DNA of 64,000 bases from Noviluteimonas sp052115395 (GCA_052115395.1 JBFRGO010000001.1); one strand, 5' to 3'. Positions 43,029-53,362 are shown, counted from the stretch's first letter. Program-made: numbers and translations. Notes: generated by a model not told the origin, from the letters alone.

Positions 43029-44932
43029 TGTCGTGGCGTCCGAACTGGGCGTCGGCCTTGCCGCGGACCGCGGTCCTGGCCCATGACCTGCTCATGGTTT
43101 GGCTCAGCTGGAACGGCCTGCGGCTCGTCCGCCACGGGCTGGCCGGCACGCCCGTCGATGTTCCCTCGCTGACCTCGCCGGAAATGTTGCTCGTGCTCAT
43201 CGCCCAGGGTCTGGTGCTGTGGCGCGTGGGCCTGTATCGCGGGCTGTGGCGCTTCGCCAGCGTGCCCGACCTGTTCAACCTGGCGAAGGCCGCGGTCGTG
43301 GGCGTCATCGCCATCACGCTCGGCCTGTTCCTCTACAACCGCCTGGCGACCGTGCCGCGCACGGTGCTGATCCTCTATCCCTTCGCGCTGGTCGGCCTGC
43401 TCGGTGCGCCGCGCCTGCTGTATCGCGTGTGGAAGGAACACACGCTCGCCCGTACGCATGCGCAGGGCGTGCGCGTGCTGATCCTCGGTGCCGGACTCGC
43501 CGGCGAAGCGCTCGTGCGCGACCTGCGTCGCACCGGTGCCTACGAACCCGTCGGCTTCCTCGACGACGCCGCGCAATTGCGCGGCAGCAAGTTGCAGGGC
43601 GTCCCGGTACTTGGCCCGATCGCCGACCTGGAATCCATCGCGCGCGAAACCGCCGCGCGCCTGATCGTCATCGCGATGCCCTCCGTGCACGCCACGCTGC
43701 TGCAGCGCGTGGTCGCGGTGTGCGAACGCACCGGCATTCCCTTCCGCATGGTGCCGCGCCTGGACGACATGCTCGAAGGGCGCTCGCAGCCGGGCGAGCT
43801 GAAGGAAGTCGCGATCGAAGACCTGCTCGGCCGCAGCCCGGTGATGCCGGACTGGAAGGCGATCCGCGGTTGGCTCGGCGGGCGTTCGGTGCTCGTCACC
43901 GGGGGCGGCGGCTCGATCGGTGCCGAGTTGTGCCGCCAGTGCGCCAAGCACGGTGCGCGCCGCGTGGGCATCGTGGAGATCGACGAACTCGCGCTCACCA
44001 CCACGGTCGCCGAACTCAAGCGCGATTTCCCCGACCTGGACTGCGTGCCACTGCTCGGCGACTGCGGCGATCCCGCGGTGATCGCGCACGCACTGCGCCT
44101 GTCCGAACCCGACGCGGTCTTCCATGCCGCGGCCTACAAGCAGGTGCCGCTGCTCGAAGACCAGTTGCGCGAAGCGGTGCGCAACAACGTGCTTTCCACC
44201 GATACGGTCGCGCACGCCTGCCACGAAAACGGCGTCGGCACCTTCGTGCTGATCTCCACCGACAAGGCGGTCGATCCGGTCAACGTGCTCGGCGCGACCA
44301 AGCGCCTGGCGGAGATCGCTTGCCAGTCGCTCGTCGACCGGCGCTCCACGCGCTTTGTCACCGTGCGTTTCGGCAACGTGCTCGATTCGGCCGGCAGCGT
44401 CGTGCCCCTGTTCCGCGAACAGATCCGCAAGGGCGGCCCGGTGACGGTCACCGACCCGGAGGTCACGCGCTTCTTCATGACGATCCCCGAAGCCTGCCAG
44501 TTGATCCTGCAGGCTTCGGCGATCGGCGCGCACGAAGCGGTCTACACGCTCGACATGGGCGAGCCGATCGCGATCCGCGTGCTGGCCGAGCAGATGATCC
44601 GCCTGGCGGGCAAACAGCCCGGGCGCGACATCGCGATCGTCTACTCGGGGCTGCGGCCGGGCGAGAAATTGCACGAGACGCTTTTCCACGCCGACGAACG
44701 CTATCGCCCGACCTCGCATCCGAAGATCCTCCAGGCCGAACCGCGCGCGGTTTCGCCCGAGGCCGTGCACGAGGCGCTCGCGCAATTGCGCGAGGCCTGC
44801 GGCCGTTACGACCTGGAAATCATGTCCAGGGTGTTGCGCGCCGCGGTGCCCGAATTCGCGCCTGCACCCGCCGTGCACGCGCAGGCCGCCACCGTGGTGG
44901 CCTTTCCCGCCCGCAACGCCCGCAGGATCTGA
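43025..44932 (+). CDS. CapD/WbpM-like nucleotide-sugar epimerase/dehydratase
   Basis: This encodes 635 residues: four N-terminal membrane helices, a CoA-binding-like Rossmann domain (ILGAGLAGEALVRD), and a catalytic SDR domain with TGGGGSIGAELCRQ. The active region reads STDKAVDPVNVLGATKRLAE; Leu is found where the WbpM-type Ser-Met-Lys triad usually has Met, while Lys is kept. Family members convert UDP-GlcNAc to 4-keto-6-deoxy sugars for surface glycans. It is coupled by overlap to both neighbours. Confidence 0.92.
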   Translation: MMSWRPNWASALPRTAVLAHDLLMVWLSWNGLRLVRHGLAGTPVDVPSLTSPEMLLVLIAQGLVLWRVGLYRGLWRFASVPDLFNLAKAAVVGVIAITLGLFLYNRLATVPRTVLILYPFALVGLLGAPRLLYRVWKEHTLARTHAQGVRVLILGAGLAGEALVRDLRRTGAYEPVGFLDDAAQLRGSKLQGVPVLGPIADLESIARETAARLIVIAMPSVHATLLQRVVAVCERTGIPFRMVPRLDDMLEGRSQPGELKEVAIEDLLGRSPVMPDWKAIRGWLGGRSVLVTGGGGSIGAELCRQCAKHGARRVGIVEIDELALTTTVAELKRDFPDLDCVPLLGDCGDPAVIAHALRLSEPDAVFHAAAYKQVPLLEDQLREAVRNNVLSTDTVAHACHENGVGTFVLISTDKAVDPVNVLGATKRLAEIACQSLVDRRSTRFVTVRFGNVLDSAGSVVPLFREQIRKGGPVTVTDPEVTRFFMTIPEACQLILQASAIGAHEAVYTLDMGEPIAIRVLAEQMIRLAGKQPGRDIAIVYSGLRPGEKLHETLFHADERYRPTSHPKILQAEPRAVSPEAVHEALAQLREACGRYDLEIMSRVLRAAVPEFAPAPAVHAQAATVVAFPARNARRI

Positions 44933-45852
44933 TGACCCCGATCTCCCCCAATTCCACGCGCCGCGTGCGCAAGGCCGTGTTCCCCGTGGCCGGCCTGGGT
45001 ACGCGCTTCCTTCCCGCCACGAAGACCGTGCCGAAGGAAATGCTGCCGATCATCGACAAGCCGCTGATCCAGTACGCCGTCGATGAAGCCATCGAAGCCG
45101 GTTGCGACACGCTGGTGTTCATCACCAACCGTTACAAGCACGCCGTCGCCGATTATTTCGACAAGGCCTACGAGCTCGAACAGAAACTCGAGCGCGCCGG
45201 CAAATACGAACAACTGGAACTCGTGCGCAACGTGCTGCCGCCGGGCGTGCGCGCGGTGTTCGTCACGCAGGCCGAAGCGCTCGGCCTCGGCCACGCCGTG
45301 TTGTGCGCGAAGGAAGTGATCGGCGACGAGCCCTTCGCCGTGTTGTTGCCCGACGACCTGATCTGGAACCGCGGCCCCGGCGCGCTGAAGCAGATGACCG
45401 ACCACGCCGCCGAAACCGGCGCCAGCGTGCTCGCGGTGCAGGACGTCCCGCGCGACAAGACCAGCAGCTACGGCATCGTGGCCACCGGCGATTTCACCGG
45501 TCGCAAGGGCCGCATCAGCGCGATCGTCGAAAAGCCGGAGCCCGAGGACGCGCCGAGCACGCTCGCCGTCGTCGGCCGTTACGTACTCGACAGCCGCATC
45601 TTCGAACTCCTCGAACAGGTCAAGCCCGGCGCGGGCGGCGAGATCCAGCTCACCGATGCCATCGCGCAATTGCTCGTCGAGCAGGAAGTCGACGCGTATC
45701 GCTTCCGCGGCACGCGCTTCGACTGCGGCACGCACATCGGCCTGATCGAAGCGACCATCCGCTATGCGCTCGACCACGAAAAACTCAGCGAAGCCGCGGC
45801 ACGCACGATGCAGACGGCGCTCGACGAACTGGGCGTGGTCGAACTGAAGTAG
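44932..45852 (+). CDS. galU: UTP-glucose-1-phosphate uridylyltransferase
   Basis: This encodes 306 residues. Signature VFPVAGLGTRFLPATKTVPKEML, LPDDLIWN, VEKPEPEDAPS and GEIQLTDAI match GalU. It makes UDP-glucose for exopolysaccharide, LPS core and osmoprotectants; in Xanthomonas galU is needed for virulence. The start overlaps the CapD-like stop by one base. It converges with the next gene, 7 bases between stops. Confidence 0.96.
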   Translation: MTPISPNSTRRVRKAVFPVAGLGTRFLPATKTVPKEMLPIIDKPLIQYAVDEAIEAGCDTLVFITNRYKHAVADYFDKAYELEQKLERAGKYEQLELVRNVLPPGVRAVFVTQAEALGLGHAVLCAKEVIGDEPFAVLLPDDLIWNRGPGALKQMTDHAAETGASVLAVQDVPRDKTSSYGIVATGDFTGRKGRISAIVEKPEPEDAPSTLAVVGRYVLDSRIFELLEQVKPGAGGEIQLTDAIAQLLVEQEVDAYRFRGTRFDCGTHIGLIEATIRYALDHEKLSEAAARTMQTALDELGVVELK

Positions 45853-45859
45853 CGCCGGT

Positions 45860-46501
45860 TCAGCGCGATGCGCCCCTGGCCGTCGCGGCGAAAGCGTACA
45901 TCGTGAGTTCGACGCTGCCGTCCGGCAGCGTCCGCTGGAACGGGCGGGAGCGATCCATCGAACCGGCGAGGTCGGACAGCAGGTACAACTGCGCTTCCTC
46001 GGCCTGCGCCGCGTTGGCGTACACCGCTTCGATCCGGCAACTGCGGCTGCGGCATTCGGCCTGCTGGAATCGCGGTGCGGGCGAATGCAGCCTGGCCAGA
46101 TTCTCGGAGGAGAACGCGCGCGCGATCGTGCGCGACTGTTGGTTCGCCCACGCCTGCGCGACCGGCTCGGCGACGAATGCGGCTTCGGCCTGGCGCTGCG
46201 CCTGTTCCCGGCGCGCCTCGACGGCAGCGCTGGACTCCGCGCCTTCTGCGCCATGCGAATGCGGTTTGGCCGCCGAGGGCTGTTCGATCGCGACGCCGGC
46301 GGCGTCGGCCAGGCCCGTGATCATCCGCTCCATGCGGTCCATGCGCGCATCGAGCGCGGCCTGGCGTTGTTCGATCGTGTCCGTCGTCGCCGTCGGCGAC
46401 GCGATGGCCGGTGCGTCGTGCATACGCCCGGCGATGCCCCACGCGATGGCGCCGGCAAGCGCGACGCAGAGCAGGGCGATGGCGAGGGTGTGTCGATTCA
46501 T
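45860..46501 (-). CDS. Exported or membrane-anchored protein of unknown function
   Basis: This encodes 213 residues. An N-terminal hydrophobic helix (residues 5-25) could be a signal anchor. A Met/Arg coiled-coil-like region (EQRQAALDARMDRMERMI) follows, then an Ala/Gln-rich stretch, then a C-terminal domain with CRSRSCRIEAVY, two Cys five residues apart. I do not recognise the family. It is probably monocistronic, with 62 bases to the next gene upstream. Confidence 0.7.
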   Translation of the reverse strand: MNRHTLAIALLCVALAGAIAWGIAGRMHDAPAIASPTATTDTIEQRQAALDARMDRMERMITGLADAAGVAIEQPSAAKPHSHGAEGAESSAAVEARREQAQRQAEAAFVAEPVAQAWANQQSRTIARAFSSENLARLHSPAPRFQQAECRSRSCRIEAVYANAAQAEEAQLYLLSDLAGSMDRSRPFQRTLPDGSVELTMYAFAATARGASR

Positions 46502-46563
46502 GCGGAGTCATTCCGTGGAAAAAGCCACCGGCGCGAACACCGGTGGCCGTGGGTTGCGCACGA

Positions 46564-47094
46564 TCAGAACGTCGTCGTGCCGCCTTCGTACAACTGGTAG
46601 AAGTTCAGGCGCGCACCCGGGGCGAGCGTGCAGAGCATCGTCGCCATGTTGTGGTCGCCGCCCCAGCTGGTGTTGTCCTGGAAGGCGCTGAAGGTCTGGT
46701 TGTACTGCGCGTTCGGCACGCCGCCGACGGCGATGCTGTAGGTGTTCATCAGCGTGCCTTCGGCATCCACGACGTACACGTTGCACGCGGTCATCAGCGT
46801 GTTGTTGCCCGTGGTGACGTGGAAGTGGACGCTCGCCTGGTTGATCGGCGTGTCGGCCGCGGCATCCCAATCGCCTTCCGATTCCTTGACGATCGGGCAG
46901 ATGATGTTCTTCGGCGATGCGGAGGTGTTGGAGATGCCGCGCGCGCCGAACAGCAGGTCGGTCCACGCAGTCGTGCCGAACACTTTGCAACCGCTGCCGG
47001 CGTACATGGCGTTGCTGCCGGCATTTGCGTCGCGAGCAGGCACGACGGAGAGAATCGCCGCCGCGAGCGCGGCAGCAACGAACGTCAATTTCAT
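46564..47094 (-). CDS. Secreted protein of unknown function
   Basis: This encodes 176 residues with a clear signal peptide (MKLTFVAAALAAAILS, cleavage near ANA-G). The mature protein has four Cys (SGCKVF, IICPIV, TACNVY, MLCTLA), suggesting two disulfides, and a beta-rich, Asn/Thr-rich composition with low Lys/Arg, unlike cytoplasmic neighbours. It looks like a small extracellular or surface beta protein. Start ATG is preceded by AGGGGTCAAC. No family recognised. Confidence 0.75.
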   Translation of the reverse strand: MKLTFVAAALAAAILSVVPARDANAGSNAMYAGSGCKVFGTTAWTDLLFGARGISNTSASPKNIICPIVKESEGDWDAAADTPINQASVHFHVTTGNNTLMTACNVYVVDAEGTLMNTYSIAVGGVPNAQYNQTFSAFQDNTSWGGDHNMATMLCTLAPGARLNFYQLYEGGTTTF

Positions 47095-47162
47095 GTTGAC
47101 CCCTAGACGAGTTGTATGAGGGAGGGTGGCTTCCCGTCCCGAACATCCAATACGCAGGGACA

Positions 47163-47189
47163 GGCGCCGACCGGCCAAGGGCCGGCGCC
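47163..47189 (-). terminator. GC-rich hairpin after fadA
   Basis: Inner stem CCGGCC and GGCCGG with loop AAG, extended by GGCG and CGCC with a bulge. It lies 22-48 bases after the thiolase stop. No T-run follows, so a terminator role is only likely. Confidence 0.45.
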
Positions 47190-47210
47190 CGTATCGTAGT
47201 TTCGCGGTGT

Positions 47211-48416
<1,206 letters not shown>

Positions 48417-48421
48417 GTCAG

Positions 48422-50797
48422 TCAGTTCCTGAGCGGCTTGCCGGTCTTGAGCATGTGCGCGATGCGTTCCTGCGTCTTGGGCATCTGCGCCAGCGCCACG
48501 AAGTGTTCGCGCTCCAGGCGGAGCAGCCAGTCCTCGTCGACCAGCGTGCCGCGATCGATTTCGCCGCCGCACAACACGGTGGCGATGCGCGTGGCGATTT
48601 CGTAATCGTGCGGCGAGATGAAGCGGCCTTCGAGCATGTTGACGAGCATCATCTTGAACGTCGCGATGCCCACGTCGCCCGCGGCCTGGATGCGCCGCGC
48701 CGGCAACGGCGGGCGATAGCCCGAGTCGGCCAGCGCACGCGCCTGTGCACGCGCGACATCGAGCAGTTCGAAGGCGTTGAACACGACGCCGTCGCCTTCG
48801 CGCGCGAGCTTCAATTGCTTGGCTTCGACCGCGGAGGTGGACACCTTGCCCATCGCCACCGATTCGAAACCGGTCTTGAGCTGCGCGAAGACATCGCCGC
48901 CCGGTCCCGCGGCCTCGGACGCGCGCAGGGCGAGTTCCTTCAGGCCGCCGCCCGCAGGCAACAAACCGACGCCCGCTTCGACCAGGCCGACGTAGCTTTC
49001 CAGTGCGAACACCGAACGCGCGGCGTGCATCTGGAATTCGCAACCACCGCCGAGCGCCAGGCCGCGCACCGCGGCGACCACCGGCACGAGCGAATACTTG
49101 ATGCGCTGGCTGGTGGCCTGGAAGTTGGCGACCATGCCTTCGAAGCCCTTGACGTCGCCGGCCTGCAACAGCCCGAGCGCACCGGCCAGGTCCGCACCGG
49201 CGGAGAAGGGCTCCTTCGGCTGCCAGATCACCAGGCCACGGAAGTCGCGTTCGGCGATCGCGATCGCTTCCTGCAACCCGTTGAGCACGTGGTCGTTGAC
49301 GGTCTGCAGCTTGGTCTTGAAGCCGACCACCGCGATGTCGTCGCCTTCGTCGACCCACATGCGCACGCCGTCGTTCTCGAACACCGTGCGGCCCTGCGAG
49401 AACTTTTCGCCGAGCACCGGATCGGGGAAGCGCTGGCGCTGGTACACCGGATTGGACGAGCGGGGCACCATCGCGTTGCGCGCGGGGCTGTAGCTGCCCG
49501 CGGGACCGTGCACGCCGTCGCGGCCGTCGAACACCCAGTCGGGCAGCGGCGCGTTCGCCATCGCCTGGTTGCCGACGATGTCGTCGGCGATCCATTGCGC
49601 GACCTGCTTCCAGCCCGCGGCCTGCCAGGTTTCGAACGGGCCGAGCGACCAGCCGTAACCCCAGCGGATCGCGAGGTCGACGTCGCGCGCGGTGTCGGCG
49701 ATGTCGGCCAGGTGGTACGCGGTGTAATGGAAGGTGTCGCGGAAGCAGGCCCACAGGAATTGCGCCTGCGGATGCTCGCTCGCGCGCAGGGCGGCGAACT
49801 TCTTCGCCGGGTCGCGTTCCTTCAGCATCTGCGCGACCGAAGGATCCAGCTCGCCGGCGCTGGCGCGGTAATCCTGCTGCGCAAGATCCACCACGAGGAT
49901 GTCCTTGCCGCGCTTGGTGTAGAAGCCCGCGCCGCTCTTCTGGCCGAGCGCGCCCTTCGCGACCAATGCCTGCAGCCACGCGGGCGCGGCGAAGTATTGA
50001 TGCCACGGATCGTTGGGCAGGGTGTCGGCCATCGTCTTGATCACGTGCGCCATCGTGTCCAGGCCGACGACGTCCGCGGTGCGGTAGGTCGCCGACTTCG
50101 GCCGCCCGATCGCGGGCCCGGTGAGCGCATCGACCGTGTCGAAGCCCAGGCCCAGGCGTTGGGTGTGGTGCATCGCGGCCAGCATCGAGAACACGCCGAT
50201 GCGATTGCCGATGAAGTTGGGCGTGTCCTTCGCGATGACCACGCCCTTGCCCAGCGTGGTGACGAGGAACGTTTCCAGCGCTTCGAGGATCTCCGGATCG
50301 GTCGTCTGCGCCGGAATCAGTTCGGCCAGGTGCATGTAGCGCGGCGGGTTGAAGAAATGCACGCCGCAGAAGCGGTGGCGCAGCGCTTCGGGCAGCACGC
50401 CGGCCAGGGCATTGATGCCCAGGCCCGAGGTGTTGCTCGCGAGCACCGCGTGCTCCGGGACGAAGGGCGCGATCTTGCGATACAGCTCCTGTTTCCAGTC
50501 CATGCGCTCGGCGATCGCCTCGATCACCAGATCGCAGCCGCGCAACAGTTCGAGGCCGGTGTCGTAGTTGGCGGGAACGATGGCCTCGGCCAGCGCCTTG
50601 TCGGCGAGCGGCGCGGGGGAGAGCTTGGCCAGGTTCGCAATGGCCTTCAGCGCGATGCCGTCGGCCGGGCCTTCCTTGGAAGGCAGGTCGAACAGCACCG
50701 TATCGACGCCGGCATTGGTCAGGTGCGCGGCGATCTGCGCGCCCATCACGCCGGCGCCGAGCACGGCGGCCCGTCGTACAAGCAATTTCTTCGACAT
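48422..50797 (-). CDS. 3-hydroxyacyl-CoA dehydrogenase/enoyl-CoA hydratase fusion (FadN-like)
   Basis: This encodes 791 residues from MSKKLLVRRAAVLGAG; an ATG at 50812 would add five. The NAD-binding GAGVMGAQIAAH opens the dehydrogenase half, with NTSGL and HFFNPP (catalytic His) visible. The C-terminal half is an enoyl-CoA hydratase with LALGGGCEFQMHAAR and GLLPAGGG. The order, dehydrogenase first, is that of FadN-type rather than E. coli FadB proteins. With fadA it carries out three steps of beta-oxidation. Confidence 0.93.
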   Translation of the reverse strand: MSKKLLVRRAAVLGAGVMGAQIAAHLTNAGVDTVLFDLPSKEGPADGIALKAIANLAKLSPAPLADKALAEAIVPANYDTGLELLRGCDLVIEAIAERMDWKQELYRKIAPFVPEHAVLASNTSGLGINALAGVLPEALRHRFCGVHFFNPPRYMHLAELIPAQTTDPEILEALETFLVTTLGKGVVIAKDTPNFIGNRIGVFSMLAAMHHTQRLGLGFDTVDALTGPAIGRPKSATYRTADVVGLDTMAHVIKTMADTLPNDPWHQYFAAPAWLQALVAKGALGQKSGAGFYTKRGKDILVVDLAQQDYRASAGELDPSVAQMLKERDPAKKFAALRASEHPQAQFLWACFRDTFHYTAYHLADIADTARDVDLAIRWGYGWSLGPFETWQAAGWKQVAQWIADDIVGNQAMANAPLPDWVFDGRDGVHGPAGSYSPARNAMVPRSSNPVYQRQRFPDPVLGEKFSQGRTVFENDGVRMWVDEGDDIAVVGFKTKLQTVNDHVLNGLQEAIAIAERDFRGLVIWQPKEPFSAGADLAGALGLLQAGDVKGFEGMVANFQATSQRIKYSLVPVVAAVRGLALGGGCEFQMHAARSVFALESYVGLVEAGVGLLPAGGGLKELALRASEAAGPGGDVFAQLKTGFESVAMGKVSTSAVEAKQLKLAREGDGVVFNAFELLDVARAQARALADSGYRPPLPARRIQAAGDVGIATFKMMLVNMLEGRFISPHDYEIATRIATVLCGGEIDRGTLVDEDWLLRLEREHFVALAQMPKTQERIAHMLKTGKPLRN

Positions 50798-50851
50798 GTT
50801 ACGTAAGCCCATGAAAGGGAAAAAGAAATGGGTACTACTTAAAGCAAAGCC

Positions 50852-51472
50852 TCAACTCTTGAAGCCGGCGGCCGCGAAGCGGATCAATTCCTCCGCCGCG
50901 TGCTGGCGATGCGCGGTTTCCGACACGCCCGAGGGGCGCTTGATCAAGCCGAAGTCGGCCATCGCATAGGTCAGGGCGCCGGACAGGAAGTCCAGTCGCC
51001 AATAAAGCGCTTCTTTGGTGAGCCCAGGCATACAGTGGGCGATGGCCTTCGCGAATTCGCGCAGAACGTGCCCGTATTGGTCGGACAGGAACTTGCGCAG
51101 GCCGTCATTTTTCTCGGCGTAGGCGCGCGCGATGACGCGGATGAAGGCGCCGCCGCCGTGGCGGTCCTGGGCCATGGCCAGCGCAGGTTCGACGAAGGCG
51201 GCGAGAATCGGCTCCAGTTCGCCCGGATGCGCCTTGATCGCGGTCTTCAGTGCCTCGAGGCGATGGGCGCTCATGTCGTCCATGCGGCGGCGGAAGACCT
51301 CGTTGACGAGGTTTTCCTTGCTGCCGAAGTGGTAGTTCACCGCGGCGATGTTGACGTCCGCGCGGCTGGTCACCTGGCGCAGCGAGGTGCCGGCGAAGCC
51401 GTATTGCGCGAAGAGTTCTTCGGCGGCGCCGAGGATGCGGTCCTTGGTGGAGAAGTGGACGGTGGTCGTCAT
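50852..51472 (-). CDS. TetR-family regulator of beta-oxidation genes (PsrA-like)
   Basis: This encodes 206 residues. Helix-turn-helix region: AAEELFAQYGFAGTSLRQVTSRADVNIAAVNYHFGSKENL. The C-terminal domain (DUF1956-like, AYAEKNDGLRKFLSDQY) resembles PsrA-type fatty-acid-responsive repressors. It is the first gene of an apparent operon with fadN and fadA, 54 bases upstream of fadN. Direct repeats GTTCAAACG upstream are its probable operator. Confidence 0.9.
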   Translation of the reverse strand: MTTTVHFSTKDRILGAAEELFAQYGFAGTSLRQVTSRADVNIAAVNYHFGSKENLVNEVFRRRMDDMSAHRLEALKTAIKAHPGELEPILAAFVEPALAMAQDRHGGGAFIRVIARAYAEKNDGLRKFLSDQYGHVLREFAKAIAHCMPGLTKEALYWRLDFLSGALTYAMADFGLIKRPSGVSETAHRQHAAEELIRFAAAGFKS

Positions 51473-51512
51473 GGCGCAGGGTCCTCGTTCGTCGTACAGG
51501 TTCGTCGCACGC

Positions 51513-51534
51513 GTTCAAACGGGCGGTTCAAACG
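51513..51534. promoter_or_regulatory. Candidate operator of the TetR-fadN-fadA operon
   Basis: Two exact copies of GTTCAAACG stand 13 bases apart start to start, 41 bases before the regulator gene. Each copy can be read as half of a TTCAAAC-N4-GTTTGAA-type palindrome like PsrA sites; the second is followed by GCTTGGA. Regulator binding is inferred. Confidence 0.55.
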
Positions 51535-51641
51535 CTTGCTTGGATCGTAGTCCGTACGCCGACGTATCGTCAAACGACCGATCCGCTCCTGCCGCTCACC
51601 TGAGGTTGCGTTCCACGCGTGCAAGTGCGGCGTCCAACGGC

Positions 51642-51694
51642 TAGAATTGCGTCCAGCCATATCGGCTAAACCCGCGTTCCGTCGCGGGTTTTTC
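51642..51694 (+). promoter_or_regulatory. ndk leader: -10-like TAGAAT and terminator-like hairpin
   Basis: TAGAAT (51642-51647) could be a -10. Downstream AGCC (51655-51658) can pair with GGCT before it (51640-51643) or after it (51662-51665). A strong hairpin follows, CCCGCG-TTCCGT-CGCGGG (51671-51688) with TTTTT. No plus-strand gene precedes this terminator, so it either ends a very short RNA or attenuates ndk. TATCCT at 51698-51703 could be an ndk promoter -10 after it. Confidence 0.5.
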
Positions 51695-51750
51695 TGTTAT
51701 CCTCGGGCCGCGCGACAAGTCGCGAGCCCGCCTGCCCGGAGAGTTTCCAA

Positions 51751-52176
51751 ATGGCGCTGGAGCGCACCCTTTCGATCATCAAGCCCGATGCCGTTGCCAA
51801 GAACGTCATCGGTGAAATCTATTCCCGCTTCGAGAAGAACGGCCTGAAGGTCGTCGCCGCGAAGATGAAGCACCTGTCGAAGCAGGAAGCCGAAGGGTTC
51901 TATGCCGTGCACCGCGAGCGCCCGTTCTTCGGCGCGCTGGTGAACTTCATGGTCTCCGGCCCGGTCATGATCCAGGTGCTCGAAGGCGAGAACGCGGTGC
52001 TGAAGAACCGCGACCTCATGGGCGCCACCAATCCGAAGGATGCCGCCGCGGGCACCATCCGCGCCGACTTCGCCGACTCGATCGACGCCAACGCCGTGCA
52101 CGGCTCGGACTCGCTCGAGAACGCCGCGATCGAAATCGCGTACTTCTTCCCCGCCACCGACGTCTGCGCGCGCTGA
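51751..52176 (+). CDS. ndk: Nucleoside diphosphate kinase
   Basis: This encodes 141 residues. MALERTLSIIKPDAVAKNVIG and the phospho-His motif NAVHGSDSLENA are diagnostic. It balances NTP and dNTP pools. It is followed after 4 bases by the likely rlmN start, a conserved gene order. GGAGAGTTT upstream provides the ribosome site. Confidence 0.97.
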   Translation: MALERTLSIIKPDAVAKNVIGEIYSRFEKNGLKVVAAKMKHLSKQEAEGFYAVHRERPFFGALVNFMVSGPVMIQVLEGENAVLKNRDLMGATNPKDAAAGTIRADFADSIDANAVHGSDSLENAAIEIAYFFPATDVCAR

Positions 52177-52180
52177 GCGC

Positions 52181-53362
52181 GTGACACCCAAGGTCATCGA
52201 AACGAACGCAGTGAACGCGACTTCCACCAAACAGAACCTCCTCGAGCTCGACCGCGAGGGCCTGGAAAACTTCTTCGCCGACACCCTCGGCGAGAAGCGT
52301 TTCCGCGCGCACCAGGTGATGAAGTGGATCCACCATCGCTATGTCACCGATTTCGCGGGGATGACCGACCTGGGCAAGGCGCTGCGCGCCAAGCTCGAGG
52401 ACGCGGCGGAAATCGTCGTGCCGAAGGTGCAATTCGAAAAGCCTTCGGCCGACGGCACGCACAAGTGGCTCCTCGGCATGGATGGCGGCAACGCCATCGA
52501 AACGGTGTTCATCCCCGACAAGGGCCGCGGCACGCTGTGCGTGTCCTCGCAGGTGGGCTGCGCGCTCAACTGCCAGTTCTGCTCCACGGCCACGCAGGGC
52601 TTCAACCGCAATCTTTCCACCGCCGAGATCATCGGGCAGGTGTGGGTCGCGGCGCGCCACCTCGGCAACGTCCCGCACCATCAGCGCAAGCTCACCAACG
52701 TGGTGATGATGGGCATGGGCGAGCCGCTCGCCAATTTCGACAACGTCGTGCGCGCGATGAACGTCATGCGCGACGACCTGGGCTTCGGCCTGGCCAACAA
52801 GCGCGTCACGCTGTCGACCGCGGGCATGGTCCCGATGATCGACAAGCTCGGCGAAGTCTGCGACGTCTCGCTCGCCATCTCGCTGCATGCACCGAACGAC
52901 GAATTGCGCAGCGAACTCGTGCCGCTCAACAAGAAGTACCCGATCGCCGAACTGCTCGACTCCGCCGCCCGCTACGCGATGCGCAAGAAGGGCACCTCGA
53001 TCACCTTCGAGTACACGCTGATGAAGGGCGTCAACGACCAGCCGCAGCATGCCAAGCAGCTTGCGCGCCTGATGCACAAGTTCGACAACGCCGTGCAGAT
53101 GAAGGACGCGGCGAAGGTCAACCTCATTCCGTTCAATCCTTTCCCCGGCACGCGCTTCGAGCGCTCCGCGGACGAGGACATCCGCGCGTTCCAGAAAACC
53201 TTGCAGGAAGCGCGCGTGCTGGCGACGGTGCGGCGCACCCGCGGCGACGACATCGATGCGGCGTGCGGCCAGCTGAAGGGGCAGGTGCTCGATCGGACCC
53301 GGCGACAGGCCGCGTTCCGCAAGCACCTGGCCGAACAGGGGATCGGCGATGCGGCGGCCTGA
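52181..53362 (+). CDS. rlmN: Dual-specificity RNA methyltransferase RlmN
   Basis: This encodes 393 residues from GTG 52181 (VTPKVIETN); GTG 52211 is possible. The radical SAM cluster motif is CALNCQFCS (CxxxCxxC), with MGMGEPLANFDNV and the resolving Cys near the C terminus in IDAACGQLKGQV. It methylates C2 of A2503 in 23S rRNA and A37 of some tRNAs. It overlaps pilF by 14 bases. Confidence 0.95.
   Translation: MTPKVIETNAVNATSTKQNLLELDREGLENFFADTLGEKRFRAHQVMKWIHHRYVTDFAGMTDLGKALRAKLEDAAEIVVPKVQFEKPSADGTHKWLLGMDGGNAIETVFIPDKGRGTLCVSSQVGCALNCQFCSTATQGFNRNLSTAEIIGQVWVAARHLGNVPHHQRKLTNVVMMGMGEPLANFDNVVRAMNVMRDDLGFGLANKRVTLSTAGMVPMIDKLGEVCDVSLAISLHAPNDELRSELVPLNKKYPIAELLDSAARYAMRKKGTSITFEYTLMKGVNDQPQHAKQLARLMHKFDNAVQMKDAAKVNLIPFNPFPGTRFERSADEDIRAFQKTLQEARVLATVRRTRGDDIDAACGQLKGQVLDRTRRQAAFRKHLAEQGIGDAAA

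Noticed and set aside
48455..50806. 783-codon open frame on the plus strand opposite the beta-oxidation fusion gene
   Set aside because: No domain, biased composition, and the minus strand has full dehydrogenase and hydratase motifs.
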